Below are positions 60,368-64,000 of a stretch of DNA of 64,000 nucleotides, piece after piece. The stretch is from Sporomusa acidovorans. Lineage in GTDB: Bacteria > Bacillota > Negativicutes > Sporomusales > Sporomusaceae. Position numbers and translations under genes: made by a program. The stretch lies in NCBI RefSeq assembly GCF_900101845.1, contig NZ_FNAM01000008.1, positions 81,368-145,367 of the forward strand, given 5' to 3'. Numbering within the stretch: the first letter of the stretch is position 1; every line of letters begins with the position of its first letter. Below the pieces are notes generated by a model that saw only the letters and a program-made list of their open reading frames with translations, had not been told where the DNA came from and did not search any database.

Positions 60368-60381
60368 TTTTGGGCAATTGC

Positions 60382-62148
60382 TTACTCTTGATGATATTTT
60401 TCTAACTTGTAATAAAGGCTGCGCACGGAAATCCCCAATCGCTGAGCGGCTTCAATGCGATTACCGCCCGTAACGGCCAGCGCGGCTTCAATAGCCCGCC
60501 TCTCCGCCTGCTTTACTATTGTCTCCAGCGTAGCTAGTTGCCCGGCAGAACAGGCTTGCTCACAACTTGCCTGTGTCATAGGCTTAGCAGCAGAATCACT
60601 CTGCGTGAGTGCGGGAAGATGGGTGACCCGAATCACATCTTCCGTAGACTGCATATTAATCAATACCCGTCCTAAATAATTTTCAAGTTCCCGCACATTA
60701 CCCGGCCAATTATATTTACTTAAAATCGCTAACGCACTACTGTCCAGGCAACGGACACACCGGCCATACTCATGATTTAATTTTCTAAGAAGGAATTCCG
60801 TCAAACTGGGTATATCCTCTAACCGTTCACGCAGTGGCGGTATCACTATCGGAAAAACATTGATACGATAAAACAAATCAGCACGAAATTTTCCGTTTGC
60901 AACAGCATGTTTAAGATTAAGATTTGTCGCAGCAATTACCCGGACATCAATCGGTATTGAAGTAACACCGCCAACCGGCACAATTTCTTTTTCCTGCAAA
61001 ACCCGTAACAATTTAGCCTGAACGGAAGAAGCCATTTCGCCAATCTCATCTAAAAAAATCGTACCCTGGATGGCTTCAGCAAACAATCCTTTTTTACCAC
61101 CCTTACGCGCACCCGTAAAGGCCCCCTCCTCATAACCGAATAATTCACTTTCCAACAGTGTTTCGGGTATGGCTGCACAGTTGACTTTAATAAGCGGTCC
61201 ATGACTGCGGGAACTGGCACGATGAATGGCATTGGCAAACAATTCCTTGCCTGTACCGCTTTCACCTGTCAATAAAATTGTAGCTGGCGTAGCAGCCGCC
61301 CGGTATGCCTGTTCCACTGCGGCTTTCATCGCCGGGCTGCTTCCTACTATGTCATCAAACGTGTGACAATTTTTCATCTGTCGGACCAAGGACCGCATGC
61401 GGCATAGCTCGCTAGTCAAATAGTTTATTTCTGACACATCGTGTACGACTGCGACACTGCCCCGCAATTTGCCGTTAACAATAATCGGTGCGGCATTGGC
61501 AATGACTTCTTTGCCTTGGGGCCCGACAAGCATAGGAACGCCTTTTACCGGTTTTCCCGTCTTAAGAACATGCAAATGAACACTTTCACCTTGTTGAATA
61601 TCTATCATCGGCGACTTGCCGATTACTTTTTCTTTAGTCATTCCTACTAAGCGCGTATAGGCGGGATTAACCAAGATAATCCGTTCATTTTCATCAACAA
61701 CGGAAATAACTTCTTGCGAAGAATTAATAATGGCTTCCAACATTTCCTGAATAGCTTCTAGGTTTGTTAATTTTTTAGCCAGCCGCATAATTTTGTTAAT
61801 ATTCCGAAAACTTTCCACAGCCCCCATGATCCGGCCATTTTTATCACGTACAGGCACGCGGTTGGCAATGACACTGATTTCGCCAATTTTTTGCTGCTGA
61901 TTTAACTCCGCTATACCCGTTTTCATCACAATTTCCAGTCGTGATCCCTTAATAATTTGGCTGGCCTTACGTCCAAGGGCTTCCCTGGCATTAATCAATA
62001 AAATTTTTTCCGCAGCGGCGTTAAAAATATTGATAATACCATAAGTATTAACAGCAACTAAGGCATCATGAGTAGAATTCAGGATCGTCTGGATTTCACG
62101 CGAAGTGAGTATAAATTCGTCTTCCATGCATAGGGGAAAGTCGCTCAT
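60382..62148 (-). CDS. Sigma-54-dependent activator with PAS domains (BkdR/RocR-like)
   Basis: The 588-residue regulator has two PAS domains (about 15-115 and 140-245; NSTHDALVAVNTYGIINIFN and NSSQEVISVVDENERIILVN). The AAA+ sigma-54 activation domain (about 270-505) has Walker A GESGTGKE at about 295 and GAFTGA at about 345. A Fis-type helix-turn-helix ends the protein (NRIEAAQRLGISVRSLYYKL). The ATG at 62148 has GGAGGT upstream. It sits next to the leucine dehydrogenase gene with a sigma-54 promoter and before oxoacid oxidoreductase genes, as BkdR does in Bacillus, so it probably senses branched-chain amino acids or their oxo acids. Confidence 0.94.
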   Translation of the reverse strand: MSDFPLCMEDEFILTSREIQTILNSTHDALVAVNTYGIINIFNAAAEKILLINAREALGRKASQIIKGSRLEIVMKTGIAELNQQQKIGEISVIANRVPVRDKNGRIMGAVESFRNINKIMRLAKKLTNLEAIQEMLEAIINSSQEVISVVDENERIILVNPAYTRLVGMTKEKVIGKSPMIDIQQGESVHLHVLKTGKPVKGVPMLVGPQGKEVIANAAPIIVNGKLRGSVAVVHDVSEINYLTSELCRMRSLVRQMKNCHTFDDIVGSSPAMKAAVEQAYRAAATPATILLTGESGTGKELFANAIHRASSRSHGPLIKVNCAAIPETLLESELFGYEEGAFTGARKGGKKGLFAEAIQGTIFLDEIGEMASSVQAKLLRVLQEKEIVPVGGVTSIPIDVRVIAATNLNLKHAVANGKFRADLFYRINVFPIVIPPLRERLEDIPSLTEFLLRKLNHEYGRCVRCLDSSALAILSKYNWPGNVRELENYLGRVLINMQSTEDVIRVTHLPALTQSDSAAKPMTQASCEQACSAGQLATLETIVKQAERRAIEAALAVTGGNRIEAAQRLGISVRSLYYKLEKYHQE

Positions 62149-62300
62149 TAAGTTCCGACCTCCATTTCTGTCAAGCACGTTTATTCTTGTCCCCATACTT
62201 ATTATATATCAAGTTTATGGTAAAAATCACCATTTAGTTAATCGTTAAACAACCCATCGCTCTTCATTTTTGTTGAACTATTTATTTTATAATAAAACAG

Positions 62301-62334
62301 AAAGTGCGCATCCATGTCCTGGAAGCACACTTTT
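62301..62334 (-). terminator. Terminator of the oxoacid oxidoreductase operon
   Basis: AAAGTGCGC and GCACACTTT pair with one mismatch; on the minus strand the stem is followed by CTGTTTTATT. It lies after the gamma-subunit gene. Confidence 0.7.
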
Positions 62335-62402
62335 CTATATTTCTCTCTATTAATTTGTCCAATGATATAAGCTATTGTAACGAACAACAAACGGTCCGTT
62401 TA

Positions 62403-62945
62403 TTACATACTGTTCTTAACACGATAATACCCGCGATTAATAGCCACTTGATTTGGCTCAAGAATATGCGGTTTGGCAGCAAACTTTTTGGCAAATGCCG
62501 TAAACAGCATTTCCATTTCCACAGCACCGGTGGCGGCAATCAACGCTCCCAGCGCCACCATATTGGCCATCTTAATGTTGCCCAGCTCGCTGGCGATATC
62601 ATTGACCGGTACACGGTAGACCTTGATATCTTGGCGCTTAACCTCTTTATCAATTAACGAACTATTCACTATCAGAACACCGTTTTCCCGGATGGCAGGC
62701 TCAAATTTATCGAGTGACGGCAGGTTAAGCACAACGGCGGCTGTCGGTTCTTCTACCATCGGCGAGCCGGTAGCCCCTTCGGTAATGATGACTGAGCAGT
62801 TGGCGGTTCCGCCCCGCATTTCCGGACCGTAGGAGGGAATCCAAGACACCCGTTTTCCTTCCAGCATACCCGCATAGGTCAGTATTTGCCCCATGAGCAG
62901 CACACCCTGGCCGCCGAAACCGGCCATAATCATTTCGTGCCTCAT
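62403..62945 (-). CDS. 2-oxoacid:ferredoxin oxidoreductase, gamma subunit
   Basis: The 180-residue protein begins [20 protein letters not shown], then [20 protein letters not shown], the signature of the gamma (PorC/VorC/KorC) subunit. It starts within the stop of the beta-subunit gene (ATGA), so production is coupled. With the alpha and beta subunits it oxidises 2-oxo acids and CoA to acyl-CoA and reduced ferredoxin. A branched-chain substrate (VOR) is favoured by the neighbouring leucine dehydrogenase, but a 2-oxoglutarate enzyme is possible. Confidence 0.93.
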   Translation of the reverse strand: MRHEMIMAGFGGQGVLLMGQILTYAGMLEGKRVSWIPSYGPEMRGGTANCSVIITEGATGSPMVEEPTAAVVLNLPSLDKFEPAIRENGVLIVNSSLIDKEVKRQDIKVYRVPVNDIASELGNIKMANMVALGALIAATGAVEMEMLFTAFAKKFAAKPHILEPNQVAINRGYYRVKNSM

Positions 62946-63694
62946 TTTGCCACCTCCTCAATGTCTCGGTAAATACCAAGCGGATAGTGGGGAATCATAT
63001 TCTCTTCCAGCCATTTAACGGCCTCAAGCGGCGATTTTCCCCAGTTTGTCGGGCAAATGGACAGCACTTCCACTAAGCTGAATCCCTTGCCGCTGAGCTG
63101 GAGTTCAAAAGCCTTTTTGATGGCCTTTTTGGCTTTGTTCATATTGGCAGGCGTGTTAACCGCCACCCGGGCGATAAAGGCCGGGCCGTCCAGGGCCGCC
63201 AGCATCTCGGCTATCCGAACAGGCATACCGGCAATCTCCTGCTTGCGTCCATAGGGAGAGGTGCTGGTCACTTGGCCAACGAGGGTGGTAGGCGCCATTT
63301 GGCCGCCGGTCATGCCATAGATGGCATTGTTAACAAAGATGGTGGTAATGTTTTCCCCCCGGGCCGCCGCATGCACAATCTCCGCGGTCCCAATAGCCGC
63401 CAAATCCCCGTCGCCCTGATAGGTAAATACGGCGGCGTCAGGCTGTACCCGTTTTACACCGGTCGCTACCGCCGGCGCACGTCCGTGGGCAGCTTCCAGC
63501 ATGTCAACGTTGAAATAATCATAGGCAAGCACCGCACAGCCGACGGGCGCAACGCCAATTGTCTTTTCCTGAATGGCAAGTTCATCTATTACTTCGGCCA
63601 CTAACCGGTGGATTATTCCATGATGACACCCCGGACAATAATGGGTAGGTACATCTAGTAATGCCTGCGGTCTGGAAAATAATACTTCTGCCAT
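62942..63694 (-). CDS. 2-oxoacid:ferredoxin oxidoreductase, TPP-binding beta subunit
   Basis: The 250-residue protein has [20 protein letters not shown] at the start and the thiamine diphosphate motif [22 protein letters not shown] in the middle, followed by [11 protein letters not shown]. The ATG at 63694 has AAGGAGGG 9 bases upstream. It starts just after the alpha-subunit stop. The CxxC of the N terminus (CPGC) is as in VOR/KOR beta subunits. Confidence 0.93.
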   Translation of the reverse strand: MAEVLFSRPQALLDVPTHYCPGCHHGIIHRLVAEVIDELAIQEKTIGVAPVGCAVLAYDYFNVDMLEAAHGRAPAVATGVKRVQPDAAVFTYQGDGDLAAIGTAEIVHAAARGENITTIFVNNAIYGMTGGQMAPTTLVGQVTSTSPYGRKQEIAGMPVRIAEMLAALDGPAFIARVAVNTPANMNKAKKAIKKAFELQLSGKGFSLVEVLSICPTNWGKSPLEAVKWLEENMIPHYPLGIYRDIEEVAK

Positions 63695-63695
63695 T

Positions 63696-64000
63696 TTATT
63701 TGCCCTCCTTGCCATCAAAAATCTTACAGATTTCCCGGTAGACTTCCAGGGGAGTCATAATCACACCGCCGGTACGCCCATAGAAATGCACCGGTTTCGC
63801 ATCATGGGTAGCCAGCCGTACATCTTCGATCATTTGACCGGCACTTAATTCCAGGGTTAAAAAGGCCTTGGCGGTTTTCGCCAGCCGGGCAAACGGCGGC
63901 TCGGGGAACGGCCACAGGGAAATAGGCCGCAGCAGCCCAACTTTTTGGCCATTTTCCCGGGCTTTATCGAGAGCCGACTGGGCAATACGCGCCGTAATGC
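63696..64000 (-). CDS. 2-oxoacid:ferredoxin oxidoreductase, alpha subunit, C-terminal part
   Basis: About 100 C-terminal residues are visible: [55 protein letters not shown] and [15 protein letters not shown]. This is the end of the VorB/KorA-type alpha subunit (usually about 350 residues). The gene continues beyond the right edge. A separate ferredoxin-like delta subunit gene would be expected farther right. Confidence 0.9.
   Translation of the reverse strand, partial: ITARIAQSALDKARENGQKVGLLRPISLWPFPEPPFARLAKTAKAFLTLELSAGQMIEDVRLATHDAKPVHFYGRTGGVIMTPLEVYREICKIFDGKEGK

Noticed and set aside
1..64000. CRISPR array
   Set aside because: I saw no series of regularly spaced direct repeats and no cas genes. 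The repeats found are palindromic or occur only twice.

Overview
The window most likely comes from a diderm, spore-forming Firmicute of the Negativicutes (Sporomusa or Pelosinus type). Evidence: TolC and RND efflux genes that need an outer membrane sit beside typical Firmicute features (YvrJ/DUF1659/DUF2922 small genes, holin-like type I toxins, strong AGGAGG ribosome sites), in AT-leaning DNA. AdhE, a leucine dehydrogenase and a ferredoxin-dependent 2-oxoacid oxidoreductase point to an anaerobic fermenter. No database search was possible; the taxonomy is inference.

Layout. 1-1.6 kb: end of an ABC efflux operon whose TolC gene is cut off by a palindromic repeat. 1.6-2.5 kb: small membrane protein and a decayed YvrJ cassette. 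2.6-9.2 kb: AraC regulator, EamA exporter, a heterodimeric ABC exporter (first half frameshifted in a CTGG repeat) and an MBL hydrolase. 9.3-9.8 kb: a holin-like toxin with a convergent antisense RNA. 9.8-12.4 kb: AdhE. 13-14.7 kb: copper-binding protein, then a graveyard of fragments (type III restriction subunit, MetRS, tRNA-Arg half). 14.7-20.1 kb: defence island with an AlwI-type restriction-modification pair, a TIR protein and a wHTH/nuclease gene split by a frameshift. 20.4-23.1 kb: SymE-like toxin with a sequestered ribosome site, a small structured RNA, a second holin-like toxin/antisense module and a 1-kb GC-rich, hairpin-dense stretch with no convincing gene.

23.2-45.5 kb is dominated by drug efflux. 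A three-gene cassette (uncharacterised ~72-aa protein, membrane-fusion protein, RND pump) occurs three times. The first copy is under a MerR promoter and has a frameshifted pump. The second follows a MarR/MATE/MBL regulon with four matching operators. The third is under a TetR regulator and is joined to an MFS pump. None of the cassettes carries its own TolC.

46-54 kb holds nickel-related genes: CooT-like protein, DUF3842, LarC and a five-gene Nik/Opp-type ABC importer behind a leader hairpin. 54.5-59 kb: MFS exporter with divergent AraC regulator, and a YraQ/TIGR03943 permease pair. 59-64 kb: branched-chain amino-acid catabolism, with leucine dehydrogenase behind a clear sigma-54 promoter, its probable PAS-AAA-Fis activator, and the three subunits of a 2-oxoacid:ferredoxin oxidoreductase running off the right edge.
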